Positions 1 to 9,250 of a DNA stretch of 41,364 bases are shown here, one piece after another. Origin of the DNA: Opitutus sp. GAS368 (GTDB lineage Bacteria > Verrucomicrobiota > Verrucomicrobiia > Opitutales > UBA953); the NCBI GenBank assembly GCA_943330755.2, contig CALQIY020000006.1:1-41364 (forward strand). The letters run 5' to 3'. The number at the start of each line of letters is the position of its first letter. Within the stretch, counting starts at the first letter, position 1. Under the pieces are notes generated by a model, which worked only from the letters and a program-made list of their open reading frames with translations, was not told where the DNA came from and made no database searches. Both the position numbers and the translations under genes were made by a program.

Positions 1-96
1 CCAGCCGGTCGGTTGCGGATCGGCGGGCGGGTGCGGGTACTCGAGGGCCAGCGCCGAAGCGGCGCCAAGGCAAAGGGCGACGAAGGAGGGATGCAT
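1..96 (-). CDS. N-terminal fragment of an exported protein, product unknown
   Basis: An open frame begins at the ATG at 96 and runs off the window edge, giving 32 residues. It starts with a probable Sec signal peptide (MHPSFVALCLGAASALA) followed by a proline-rich stretch (EYPHPPADPQPTGW). The start is preceded on the coding strand by a C-rich tract (CGCACCCCGC), as at several other exported genes here. It lies 70 nt downstream of the NTF2-like gene on the same strand and may belong to that transcription unit. The fragment is too short to assign a family. Confidence 0.6.
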   Translation of the reverse strand, partial: MHPSFVALCLGAASALALEYPHPPADPQPTGW

Positions 97-136
97 GCGG
101 GGTGCGAAGACTTCTAGTAACTTATCCCTGCCCGCC

Positions 137-157
137 AATCCCCAATCCCCAATCCCC
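137..157. repeat. Heptamer tandem repeat (AATCCCC x3), G-run motif on minus strand
   Basis: Three perfect copies of AATCCCC lie at 137-143, 144-150 and 151-157. On the minus strand, which is the coding strand of the flanking genes, this gives three GGGG runs separated by ATT, and a further GGG at 131-133. That pattern fits the loose definition of an intramolecular G-quadruplex. It lies between the NTF2-like gene and the start of the edge-truncated gene, so it would be in the leader of the latter. A role is inference only. Confidence 0.6.
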
Positions 158-166
158 TGACTATCC

Positions 167-628
167 TTATTTAGCCGGGGTGGCGGGCGGGATCTTGCAG
201 GACTGCCAGGCGAGGAATTTCCATTGGCCCTTTTCCAAGCGCCAGACGGCGAGGTAACTGATGCCGGTGGTCATGCTGACGCCGTCCACGATGGCTTGGA
301 CTTCCAGTCGGCCGGCCATGGTGGCGACGTCCGGGGCAGGGAACTTGAAGGTCCGCTCGGTATACTTATAGCTCACATACTTGGCTTCGCCTCCGAGCAA
401 GGACGCCGTGAGGGAGGCCTTGGTGTCGACCTTACCATTGGAATGGGCGTACCGGAGGTCGTCCGAGAGGACGGTGTCGAGGGTAGCCTTGTTGGGTTTC
501 AGCATCGCCGCTACCCGGGCGTCATCGGCGGCCGCGAGGGCGGTGCTGTTCGGCTCTTCGTAGGTTTCGGCGTAGGTGAAAGCGCCAAACGTCAAGGCGA
601 CGAGCAGGGAGAGGAAGCGGATCGTCAT
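167..628 (-). CDS. Secreted NTF2-like (DUF4440-type) protein
   Basis: The protein has 153 residues: a Sec signal peptide (MTIRFLSLLVALTFGAFTYA) and then a single small domain. Its layout fits the NTF2-like/DUF4440 fold: an N-terminal helix with DDARVAAMLKPNKATLDTVLSDD, then a strand with LRYAHSNGKVDTKAS, and a C-terminal strand rich in aromatics (ISYLAVWRLEKGQWKFLAW). Members of this fold bind small ligands or are simple enzymes; no substrate can be read here. I prefer the ATG at 628 over a TTG six bases upstream. It follows the sulfatase gene by 11 nt (5 nt if the TTG is used), so it is probably the last gene of the operon starting at 5337. The protein ends in PATPAK. Confidence 0.75.
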   Translation of the reverse strand: MTIRFLSLLVALTFGAFTYAETYEEPNSTALAAADDARVAAMLKPNKATLDTVLSDDLRYAHSNGKVDTKASLTASLLGGEAKYVSYKYTERTFKFPAPDVATMAGRLEVQAIVDGVSMTTGISYLAVWRLEKGQWKFLAWQSCKIPPATPAK

Positions 629-639
629 GGGCAAGGTTC

Positions 640-2442
640 TTAGCGGATTTCCAGTTGGGTCAAGGTCCCGCGGAAGGGTTCAGGCTGGGCGTATTTCGCC
701 GCTGGGTTGGCGGCGTCATGTCCCACGCAGAAATCCTCCGCCGGTTGCTTGCCGATCAGTCCGGTCCCCTTGGCGGCGACTTCGGGTTGGTCGTCCAACT
801 GCAGCAGGAGTTTGCCATCTTTGGTCAGGCCCGCACGGACCCGGTGGGGTTGGCCATCGGTTGGCGCCGGCAAGGAGACCTCGCTGTTGTCGTCGGTGGC
901 GCGGCGGATCGAGAAGGTCAGCTTGCCCTCGCGGATATGCAGCGCATAGCCGACTTGCACGCCGCCGTGGGCGACCAAAACCGTGTTGGCTTGGGTGGTG
1001 GCAAACGTGCAGCTGAGCGTGAAGGCGCGTCCTCCGACCTGCGGGGCGGCCGCGGCTTTAAGTTGGGCGCCCGGCTTGAGGTCGGACAATTTCACCGGCG
1101 ACTTGCTCGGGGTCTCCCCGGCGGTCGGCTCGTCGCTGAGTTTCCCGATGGGTCGCTTGTGGGCCTCGATTTCCGCCAGGCGTTCGGCGGCTTCCTTCGT
1201 GAGTCGGGCGACGATGTCGGCATGTTGCCCGGCCCGGTTGGTGAGCTCGGCAGGGTCGTCGACCAGGTTATAGAGGGCGGGGGCGGTCCGGACCGGCTCG
1301 CCTTTACGTTTCGCGGGGTCGAGCAGGAACAACTTCCAAGGTCCCTGTCGGATGGCTTCCAGCTTCTGGGCTGCGGTGAAGTAGAGGTGCGTGTCGCGCA
1401 CGGGTGCGGCGTTGGGGTCGGCCAACAAGGGCCCGAGGTCGCGTCCGTCCAGGATGCGGTCCTTCGATGGGGCCGTGCCGAAGACCGTGGCCAGCGTCGG
1501 CAGGACATCGATGTTGCCGGCGATGCGGTCGCACGTCGTGCCGGCGGGGATGCGTCCCGGCCAGCGCATGAGGCAAGGTTCGCGGACGCCGCCTTCGAGG
1601 TTGGTCGTCTTGTTGCCCGAGAACGGCGGGGCCGCACGGCCGGCGGGGCCGTTGTCGGAGGTGAAGATCACGAGCGTGTTTTCATCCAAGAGCTGCTCGC
1701 GCAGGGTGGCCATGATTTGGCCGACCGACCAATCGATCTCTTCGATCGCATCGCCGATGGGGCCTTGCGCGCTCTTGCCCTTGAAGCCTTCCGAGGCCGC
1801 CAACGGGTCGTGGATCATCGTGTAGGGCAGGTAGAGGAAGAAAGGCTTGGCGCGTTTGGCGCGCAGGAACTTGACCGCCTCCTCCGTGTAGCGACGCGTC
1901 AGCTGCGCTTGGTCTGGCTCGGTCTCGATGACCTGTTCCCCGCGGTAGAGCGGGAGCGGTGGGTAGCCCGCGCGGCTCTGCTTCATGTCATTGCTGTAGG
2001 GGAGCCCGAAGTAGTGGTCGAAGCCCTGACGCGTCGGCATGAATTCCGGGAAGTGTCCGAGGTGCCACTTGCCGATCATCATGGTTTCGTAGCCACGTGA
2101 CTTGGCGACTTCGGCGACGGTCACCTCGTCGGGGTGAAGGCCGATCCGGTTCGAGGGGAAGAGCACGCCGGGCATGCTGACGCGGGCGCTGTAGCTGCCG
2201 GTCAGCAGGCTCGCCCGGGACATGGAGCAGACGGGCGTGGCGTAGAAGTGCGTGAAACGCATGCCCTCTTGGGCGAAGCGGTCGAGGTGGGGCGTGCGGA
2301 GGGCTTTGTTGCCGAAAGGTCCGATGTCGGCGTAGCCCATGTCGTCCACGAAAAGGACGATGACGTTCGTCGGCTTCGGCGTGGCGGCCGAGGCGGCGAG
2401 GGTGGCGCAGCAAAGCGCCCAGAAGAGGGAGAGTCGTCGCAT
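640..2442 (-). CDS. Exported sulfatase with C-terminal lectin-like domain
   Basis: This is a sulfatase of the alkaline-phosphatase superfamily, about 600 residues, with a Sec signal peptide (first 20 residues). Family marks are the N-terminal metal site (VDDMGY, residues 32-37), the GKWHLGH motif (124-130) and TSDNG further on. The segment that should carry the formylglycine cysteine reads CSMSR (72-76); the usual CxPxR has Pro or Ala where this has Met, so maturation may be altered. After about residue 450 comes an extra region of some 150 residues resembling a LamG/ConA jelly-roll, a likely glycan-binding module. The ATG at 2442 gives the best signal peptide. A GTG at 2460 overlaps the stop of the upstream protease gene (GTGA) and could allow translational coupling. 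Substrate unknown. Confidence 0.88.
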   Translation of the reverse strand: MRRLSLFWALCCATLAASAATPKPTNVIVLFVDDMGYADIGPFGNKALRTPHLDRFAQEGMRFTHFYATPVCSMSRASLLTGSYSARVSMPGVLFPSNRIGLHPDEVTVAEVAKSRGYETMMIGKWHLGHFPEFMPTRQGFDHYFGLPYSNDMKQSRAGYPPLPLYRGEQVIETEPDQAQLTRRYTEEAVKFLRAKRAKPFFLYLPYTMIHDPLAASEGFKGKSAQGPIGDAIEEIDWSVGQIMATLREQLLDENTLVIFTSDNGPAGRAAPPFSGNKTTNLEGGVREPCLMRWPGRIPAGTTCDRIAGNIDVLPTLATVFGTAPSKDRILDGRDLGPLLADPNAAPVRDTHLYFTAAQKLEAIRQGPWKLFLLDPAKRKGEPVRTAPALYNLVDDPAELTNRAGQHADIVARLTKEAAERLAEIEAHKRPIGKLSDEPTAGETPSKSPVKLSDLKPGAQLKAAAAPQVGGRAFTLSCTFATTQANTVLVAHGGVQVGYALHIREGKLTFSIRRATDDNSEVSLPAPTDGQPHRVRAGLTKDGKLLLQLDDQPEVAAKGTGLIGKQPAEDFCVGHDAANPAAKYAQPEPFRGTLTQLEIR

Positions 2443-2456
2443 GTCGGTCAGCTGGA

Positions 2457-3227
2457 TCACTGTTTCGCGGCCAGCTCGATGGCTTCGAGCAAGTAGCGGC
2501 CGTGGATGAAGGTGCCCATGTTCAGGGGGTGCTTGACCGTGGTCGTCGTCATTTCAGTCGTGACCTTCTCATCATGGTTCAGGCGTTGGAAACACATGCC
2601 TACGATGAGCGGTTTGCCTTTCGGGTCAGCGATGACCCCGGGGCCGCCGCTGTCACCGGCGGACGCGGGAAAGTCGGCTTGGAAGGTGGGATAGGCTTCC
2701 GAGGAGAGGAGCGGCGGTTGGGCGAAGACCGCTTGACGGACCACGGGGAAACCTTGGCGGATGGATTCGACGCCGCGTGGGAACGTGAAGAGCAGCAAGG
2801 GCGAGCCCACGGAGGGCTGGGCCGCCTTGAGGCGTTCGTCGTTGGCGATGGCGCTGGTGGGCAGGGTGGCGAACGTGCCAGTCGGAGGCGTGGCGAGGCG
2901 GAGCACGGCGAGGTCGAACTTCGGGTGCTTCACCCAAGTCGGTTTGCCGTCGATGCGCGTCACGACCTTGAAGTCATTGCGCTTGTAGGAACCATCGGGC
3001 TGCGGTTCGCGCAGGACCAGCTGGCAGTAGTCGCCCTTGGATCCTTCCAGCTGGTGCTGCGTCGTCACGAGGTAGACCGCGGTGTCGGGGGCCGGTCGGC
3101 GGTAGAGCGAGCACGTGCCGCTCAAGGCCGAGTTATAGAGCTTGAACGTCGCCGCATAGGCTTCGTCAGCGTAGTTTGCATGGCCGACGGTGGCGGCGAG
3201 CAGCAGGGCGAGCAGGGGGCGGAACAT
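2457..3227 (-). CDS. Secreted trypsin-like serine protease
   Basis: The protein has 256 residues and a signal peptide (MFRPLLALLLAATVGHA). The catalytic triad can be placed as His58 (TTQHQL), Asp105 (KFDLAVLRL) and Ser193 in ASAGDSGGPGV, with spacing close to chymotrypsin-fold proteases. The His context differs from the usual TAAHC, but the GDSGGP block is canonical. The frame stays open upstream of 3227, but that part overlaps the spermidine-synthase-like gene and looks like its shadow, so the ATG at 3227 is chosen; it lies 4 nt after that gene's stop. It is followed by the sulfatase with possible overlap. No PDZ domain or transmembrane anchor is seen, so it is probably free in the periplasm or secreted. 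Confidence 0.85.
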   Translation of the reverse strand: MFRPLLALLLAATVGHANYADEAYAATFKLYNSALSGTCSLYRRPAPDTAVYLVTTQHQLEGSKGDYCQLVLREPQPDGSYKRNDFKVVTRIDGKPTWVKHPKFDLAVLRLATPPTGTFATLPTSAIANDERLKAAQPSVGSPLLLFTFPRGVESIRQGFPVVRQAVFAQPPLLSSEAYPTFQADFPASAGDSGGPGVIADPKGKPLIVGMCFQRLNHDEKVTTEMTTTTVKHPLNMGTFIHGRYLLEAIELAAKQ

Positions 3228-3231
3228 GGAT

Positions 3232-5337
3232 TTAGAGATTTTGGAGCCAGGCGATGAAGGAGTCCTCCTCGGCCACGAGGATGTGCAGGAGGTCGCTGCG
3301 TTCGTCGGTCCAGGGGCCGATGCCAGCGGCGGGCGGCTTGGGCACCGTGCCGTGTTTGGCGAGGCTCGTCTGGCGCAACGTCGCCGGGTCGTCGGAGAGC
3401 AGGATCCAGTCGGACGAGTAGGCGTCCTCCGCATCCGCGGCCTCGGGGACTTCCCCGGAGTTATTGAAGTAGAGGGCGCTCAGTTTGCCGTGTTCCGCCG
3501 CCCGCATCACGACCGGTTCAAGGTCGAGGTAGCGGTTGGAGATGTGGACTGCGATGACCCCGCCGGGGCGCAGGTGTTTGCGGTAAGTGGCGAAGGCTTC
3601 GAGGGTCAGCAGGTGCACCGGGATGGCGTCGCTGCTGAAGGCGTCGAGGACGATGACGTCGTAGTTCTGCGGCGGCAGCTTCTCGAGGGTCAGGCGGGCG
3701 TCGCCCATGCGGAGCTCGATCTGGGCTTGGCTATCGCGGAGGTAATGGAAGTTCCCTTGGGCGAGGCGGACGACGTTGTCGTTGATTTCGTAGAAGTGAA
3801 ACGCGTCGCCCTTGCGTCCCCATGCGGCGAGCGTGCCGGTGCCGAGGCCGACCGCCGCGACCTTGCGCCCGTGGACGGGGCTCGGGGTGGCGAGGATGCG
3901 GCCGACCCCGCTGCCCGCCGTATAATAGGTGGTCGGCGTGGTCCGTAGTCCCGGCGCGAGGTATTGCATGCCATGGATGGTGCCACCGTGGAGCAGGGTG
4001 AGTTTATGTCGTTGCGGGTCTTCCGGCGCTTCCTCGGTGATTTTGAGCACGCCATAGAAGTCGCGGACGGTCAGTTTGGTGTAGCTCAACGAAGCTGCCG
4101 CCGTCTGGAAGAGGCCGATCCCGTAGGCTGCCACGATGAGCAGCAACGGCACCCACGCCCACCGACCGGCGCCGCGGCGGAGGAAAGCCGTGCCTTCACT
4201 GGCCAAGACGGCCAGCACCAAGGCGACCACGAGGAAGAGCCCCACGTGCAGTTCGAAGTAATGGGGGAAGATCATCGGGGCGAGCAGGGCCACGAAGATG
4301 CCGCCGGCGGCGCCCCCGGCGGAGAGCGAGAGGTAATAACCCGTGAGGCGATTGGCTTCGGGTCGGAGGCGGTAGACTTCCCCGTGGCAGACCATGCAAC
4401 CGACGAACAGCGTGCCGAGGTAGAGGCTGCCTTCGCCGGCCATGCTGGGGAAATTCGCGGCCTCATGGAGTTTCCAGAGCACGGTGCCAAGCAATGCCAC
4501 CAACGCCGGCCACCATAGCCAGCGTTGATACCAGCGCGGGCTATCGAAGCTGATGATGAAGGACAGCAGATACAATCCCAGCGGCAGCACCCACAAAAAG
4601 GGGACGACCGCGATGTCTTGGCAGAGTTTGTTGGTGATCGCGAGGAGCAGGACGACTCCGCAGGCCGGCAGGGCCAGCCAAAGGCAGCGGTGCATCCACG
4701 CAGGCGATCGGGCGGGCGCGGCTTGGCTGGCCGCCTGCGCATCGACCGTGGCCTCGCCGCGGCACCAGACCGCCCAGCCGCACCAAGCGGCGAGCGCGGC
4801 GTAGCCCGCGAGGCCGACCGACCAGCCGAGGGATTGGGCTTGGCGCGTGAGGTGCGGTTCGATGCCGAAGGGATAAGCAAAGAGCGCGAGCAGTGAGCCG
4901 ATGTTCGACAGCGCGTAGAGACGGTAGGGCGAGACGCCGGGGTGGCTGCGGCTGAACCATGCCTGCAGGAGCGGGCCGGTGGCGGCGAGCACGAGGTAGG
5001 GCAGCCCGATGCAGGCAAGGAGAAGCCAGAGGATGTGGCCGGTCGGTTGGGCGTTCCCGACGGGTTTCCACTGTTCCCCTGGGGCGATCGGGAGGAAGCA
5101 GACGGCTAGGACGAGCAGCGCCAAGTGCAGCAGCACCTGTTGCCGCGGACGGAGCCACGTGATGCTGCAGTGGGCGTAGGCGTAGCCCGCGAGGAGCATG
5201 ACCTGGAAGAACAGCATGCAGGCGGTCCAGACCGCCGGCCCGCCGCCAAACCAAGGCAGGATGAAACGCGCGATGAGCGGTTGGACGAGGAACAGGAGGA
5301 ACGCGCCCCAGAAGATGGTTAGGCCGAAGGCAAGCAT
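3232..5337 (-). CDS. Membrane-bound spermidine synthase-like protein
   Basis: The 701-residue protein has two parts. Residues 1-415 are hydrophobic with about ten or more membrane segments. Residues 420-701 are a SpeE-like methyltransferase-fold domain: GLGTGTLA (497-504) is the nucleotide-binding loop, Glu517 follows, MGDAR is near 545, and LDAFSSDAIPVHLLT (564-578) matches the polyamine synthase active-site block. Such fused proteins are widespread, but few have been tested, and aminopropyl transfer should not be assumed. The gene probably leads the operon with the protease, sulfatase and NTF2-like genes. The start abuts an unusual run of C tracts on the coding strand. Confidence 0.85.
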   Translation of the reverse strand: MLAFGLTIFWGAFLLFLVQPLIARFILPWFGGGPAVWTACMLFFQVMLLAGYAYAHCSITWLRPRQQVLLHLALLVLAVCFLPIAPGEQWKPVGNAQPTGHILWLLLACIGLPYLVLAATGPLLQAWFSRSHPGVSPYRLYALSNIGSLLALFAYPFGIEPHLTRQAQSLGWSVGLAGYAALAAWCGWAVWCRGEATVDAQAASQAAPARSPAWMHRCLWLALPACGVVLLLAITNKLCQDIAVVPFLWVLPLGLYLLSFIISFDSPRWYQRWLWWPALVALLGTVLWKLHEAANFPSMAGEGSLYLGTLFVGCMVCHGEVYRLRPEANRLTGYYLSLSAGGAAGGIFVALLAPMIFPHYFELHVGLFLVVALVLAVLASEGTAFLRRGAGRWAWVPLLLIVAAYGIGLFQTAAASLSYTKLTVRDFYGVLKITEEAPEDPQRHKLTLLHGGTIHGMQYLAPGLRTTPTTYYTAGSGVGRILATPSPVHGRKVAAVGLGTGTLAAWGRKGDAFHFYEINDNVVRLAQGNFHYLRDSQAQIELRMGDARLTLEKLPPQNYDVIVLDAFSSDAIPVHLLTLEAFATYRKHLRPGGVIAVHISNRYLDLEPVVMRAAEHGKLSALYFNNSGEVPEAADAEDAYSSDWILLSDDPATLRQTSLAKHGTVPKPPAAGIGPWTDERSDLLHILVAEEDSFIAWLQNL

Positions 5338-5365
5338 GGGTGGGGCGGGGAAGGGGTGGGGTGGG
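5338..5365 (+). repeat. Six consecutive G-runs next to a start codon
   Basis: Directly beyond the ATG at 5337, the plus strand carries G-runs at 5338-5340, 5342-5345, 5347-5350, 5353-5356, 5358-5361 and 5363-5365, separated by 1-2 nt. This is a strong G-quadruplex pattern on the template strand; the mRNA leader would be C-rich (CCCACCCC type). Effects on transcription or translation are inference. Confidence 0.6.
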
Positions 5366-5388
5366 TTAAATCAAGCCAAAGCGGGACC

Positions 5389-5415
5389 AAGGGCGAGGCA
5401 AATGCCCTCACCCTT
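5389..5415 (-). terminator. Possible terminator hairpin after the Gfo/Idh/MocA gene
   Basis: An imperfect inverted repeat pairs AAGGGCGAGGC (5389-5399) with GCCCTCACCCTT (5404-5415), with one bulge, one mismatch and an AAAT loop. It lies downstream of the minus-strand gene ending at 5456 and upstream of the next start at 5337. There is no clear T-run, so intrinsic termination is uncertain. Confidence 0.3.
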
Positions 5416-5455
5416 GAACCCCTGTCGACCCGCGAAGGTTGCGGTCCAGTCGCCC

Positions 5456-6820
<1,365 letters not shown>

Positions 6821-6885
6821 GGTGGGGTGGGGTCATTCTTAAACACCCGCCACGGTCAACGGTTCCTACCGCCGCCGCTTTTGGG

Positions 6886-8154
6886 CTATTCTTCGACGCG
6901 GGCTTCGCGGGCCGCATCGCCTGCCCAGATCAGCACGAAACAGCCGATGGCCGCGTAGCAGATGGCCGAGCCCAAGAGCACGTGCCGCAGGCTGAAGAGG
7001 TCCGTCATCCAGCCCATCGCCAACGCGGCGAACGGCAGGATACCGAAGAAACTGAGTCCCGCCACCGCGGAGACGCGGCCCCGCAGCTCGGCGGGCGAGC
7101 GTTCCTGGACGATCGTATTGGCCAGCCCGACCAGCGTCGAGACCCCCACGGCCAAGGTAATCAACGAACCTCCGGCCCAGAACAGGTCATGGGCCTGGCT
7201 GAGGCTGAGGAGGGAGCCCACCGCCAAGACCATGCCGACGGGAATCGCCCAGCGCCGGGCCCGTTGGGCCATGGCCATGATCCCGAGGGAGCCAGAGACG
7301 GAGCCTAACCCCGAGCAGAGCATCAGCAGGCCCATCTGTTCGGGCGAAGCCCCGAGGTCTTTCTTGGCGTAGAGCGGCAGCAGGACGATGATGACCGGGA
7401 AGACAAACAAGGTGTTGGTGGCCAGTAAAGCGACCATCGCCAAACTGGGTTTGTCCTGGCGCACATGGCGGAAACCTTCGCCGGCACCACCCTGGCGTTT
7501 TTGTTCCTCTTCCGGCGTGCCTTGGGGACGTCGCGGTAAGGTCGCCAAGGCCGCCATGAGGGCCAGGAACGAGGCCGCGTTCAGGTAGAAGGCCCATTCG
7601 GCGCCGAAGCGACCGACGAGGTAGCCGGCGGCGGCGGGGCCGACCAGGCGGGTCGCATGGAAGACCGCGCGGTCGATGGAGATGGCGCGGGCTACGTGCT
7701 CCTTGGCGACGAGTTCGGGGACGATCGCGGCGGCCGCGGGCATCTCGTAAGAACTAGATACGCCCAGCAGGGCCGCGGCGACGATGAGATGCCACGCCTG
7801 CAGGGCGTTGGTGGCCACGAGGTAGCCAATCGCCAAGGCGAATCCAATCTGGGCGATTTGGCAGGCTTGCAGGATGAAACGTTTGTCATGCCGGTCCGCG
7901 CAGGCGCCGCCGATCCGGAAGAGGAGCAACATGACCACGCCGCTCGCGAGGTGGGGAGCGGCCTGAAGGATGCCTTCAAAGCGTTGGAGGCCATCGCGGA
8001 CCACCACTTCGGTCATGACCCAGCCCAAGGCCATGCCTTGCATCCAGGTGCCGGTCATCGAGATGCCCTCGCCGACCATGTAGCGCACAAATGCCGGCGG
8101 CGGGAACTTCGCCGGAGTCGCCGGGGATTCGGTCTGTTCGGCAGCGTCGGGCAT
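6886..8154 (-). CDS. MFS transporter (MFS_3, exporter-like)
   Basis: The protein has 422 residues with about twelve predicted membrane segments and no signal peptide. The order of segments and motifs such as GGACADRHDKRF (the loop between segments 2 and 3) and RGRVSAVAGLSFFG in the second half point to the MFS_3 group, which includes enterobactin-exporter-like proteins. The substrate is unknown. The next gene downstream is the exported Gfo/Idh/MocA oxidoreductase, so sugar-derived substrates are possible, but that is inference. No Shine-Dalgarno sequence is visible before the ATG at 8154. Confidence 0.85.
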   Translation of the reverse strand: MPDAAEQTESPATPAKFPPPAFVRYMVGEGISMTGTWMQGMALGWVMTEVVVRDGLQRFEGILQAAPHLASGVVMLLLFRIGGACADRHDKRFILQACQIAQIGFALAIGYLVATNALQAWHLIVAAALLGVSSSYEMPAAAAIVPELVAKEHVARAISIDRAVFHATRLVGPAAAGYLVGRFGAEWAFYLNAASFLALMAALATLPRRPQGTPEEEQKRQGGAGEGFRHVRQDKPSLAMVALLATNTLFVFPVIIVLLPLYAKKDLGASPEQMGLLMLCSGLGSVSGSLGIMAMAQRARRWAIPVGMVLAVGSLLSLSQAHDLFWAGGSLITLAVGVSTLVGLANTIVQERSPAELRGRVSAVAGLSFFGILPFAALAMGWMTDLFSLRHVLLGSAICYAAIGCFVLIWAGDAAREARVEE

Positions 8155-8219
8155 CGCCCGGAAAATGAGGACTATGTCCGAAAGTGCAAAGGGAAAGGGG
8201 GGCGATGCAGCTGCGCCGA

Positions 8220-8244
8220 GGGTTGAGGGTGTCGGGTTGAGGGT
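8220..8244. repeat. Short direct repeat GGGTTGAGGGT x2
   Basis: Two identical 11-mers lie at 8220-8230 and 8234-8244, in the 234-nt gap between the SGNH esterase and MFS genes. The gap also holds two palindromic repeats (8253-8279 and 8315-8341). It contains no credible gene. Confidence 0.5.
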
Positions 8245-8252
8245 TGCGGAAG

Positions 8253-8279
8253 TGGTAGGGGCGCGACGGCGTCACGTCC
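8253..8279 (+). repeat. REP-like palindrome, GTAGGGGCG family (copy 1)
   Basis: A hairpin with arms GGGCGCGAC (8259-8267) and GTCACGTCC (8271-8279), loop GGC, 8 of 9 positions pairing including one G-T. It starts with TGGTAGGGGCG. A second, sequence-diverged copy with the same boundary word is on the opposite strand at 15426-15450, and the single C-A mismatch falls at the same stem position in both when each is read on the plus strand. Confidence 0.5.
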
Positions 8280-8314
8280 GTTCGCCGATCGACGTGCGTC
8301 CTCTCTGCATCGGG

Positions 8315-8341
8315 TAGGGTTGGCACTGCGTGCCAACCTAG
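8315..8341 (+). repeat. REP-like palindrome, TAGG-GCACTGCGTGC-CCTAG family (copy 1)
   Basis: A perfect 9-bp hairpin: GGTTGGCAC (8318-8326), loop TGC, GTGCCAACC (8330-8338), followed by TAG and then GCATCTGAACA. A second copy at 15294-15321 keeps the flanks and the CACTGCGTG centre while stem bases change in a paired way. It lies between the SGNH esterase and MFS genes. Confidence 0.65.
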
Positions 8342-8388
8342 CCGCATCTGAACAATAGGGGACACGTTGCCCCCTTGCCCCCTCTGCC

Positions 8389-9141
8389 TTACTTTCCCTT
8401 GAAGGCCGCTTCGGTCGCCTTCCAGGCCTCGTCGACGGCCGGACGGAGCACCTTGGCGATTTCCTTGTAGCCGAGTTCGCTGGGGTGGAGGTTGTCCTTG
8501 AGGTAGTGACCTTCCTTGCCTTCGCCGTTGGCTTGATTGAGGGCGGGGTTGATGTCGACGAACCAGGTGTTCTTTTCCTGTTTCGCCAAGGCGGCGAGGT
8601 CGCGGTTGAACTGGTCGAGGTCAACCCACTTGGCCTTGCGCGACGGGGCACGGGTGGTGGCCATGAAGACCACGGCGGTGTCGGGATTCGCCTTGCGCAG
8701 GCGAGCGAGGTATTCCCGGATGCGCTGGATGGGGGCTTCGGGCGGATCGCCGGCGTTGATGTCGTTGCCACCGCAGTGGAAGACCACCACGCGCGGGTGG
8801 TAGGGCAGGGTGATGCGGTCCATGTAGCCGAGGACCTCGGTGGTGTAAGAGCCGCCGAAGCCGCGGTTGATGGTCGGGTAGGGCTTCATTTCTTCGGCGA
8901 CGTTTTTCCACATCCGCAGCGAGCTGGCGCCGCTGAGCAGGAGCGCGTGTTGCGGCGGTGGGTTGGCCTTGTCCTGCTTCTCGAAGGCTTCGATGTCCTT
9001 GGCCATGCGCAGGGGCTGCTCGGCGAGCGGCTTGCGGACGGCGGCCTTCTCGGCGGGCTTGGCGGCGGCCTTTTCGGTGGGCTTGGGGGCGTCCGCGCCG
9101 AAGAGCGCGGCGGCAAGGAGGAGGGGGAGGAAGACGCGCAT
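8389..9141 (-). CDS. Exported SGNH/GDSL-type esterase
   Basis: A secreted hydrolase of 250 residues. After the signal peptide (to about residue 16) comes a Lys/Ala/Glu-rich linker with EKAA repeats (20-36). The catalytic blocks are LLLSGASSLRMW (block I, serine around 73), NRGFGGS (block II), GGND (124-127, block III) and DNLHP (Asp216, His219, block V). Block I has GASS where classical GDSL enzymes have GDS, but a GSSS-like form is usual in this branch. Likely role: removal of acyl groups, for example from carbohydrates; substrate unknown. The start is preceded by ACCCCTCCCCACC and diverges from the DUF5069 gene. Confidence 0.88.
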   Translation of the reverse strand: MRVFLPLLLAAALFGADAPKPTEKAAAKPAEKAAVRKPLAEQPLRMAKDIEAFEKQDKANPPPQHALLLSGASSLRMWKNVAEEMKPYPTINRGFGGSYTTEVLGYMDRITLPYHPRVVVFHCGGNDINAGDPPEAPIQRIREYLARLRKANPDTAVVFMATTRAPSRKAKWVDLDQFNRDLAALAKQEKNTWFVDINPALNQANGEGKEGHYLKDNLHPSELGYKEIAKVLRPAVDEAWKATEAAFKGK

Positions 9142-9250
9142 GGTGGGGAGGGGTGACCATGATGCAGGGGATACGCTGAGGACTGTAAAGGGGGAAACAT
9201 CGCCGGCGTTGTCCCCTTGCCAAAGGGTCCGCTGTTTCTACTTTGCGGGC

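Noticed and set aside
3228-3434. N-terminal extension of the trypsin-like protease
   Set aside because: It is an out-of-frame reading of the upstream SpeE-like gene, and the signal peptide begins at 3227.
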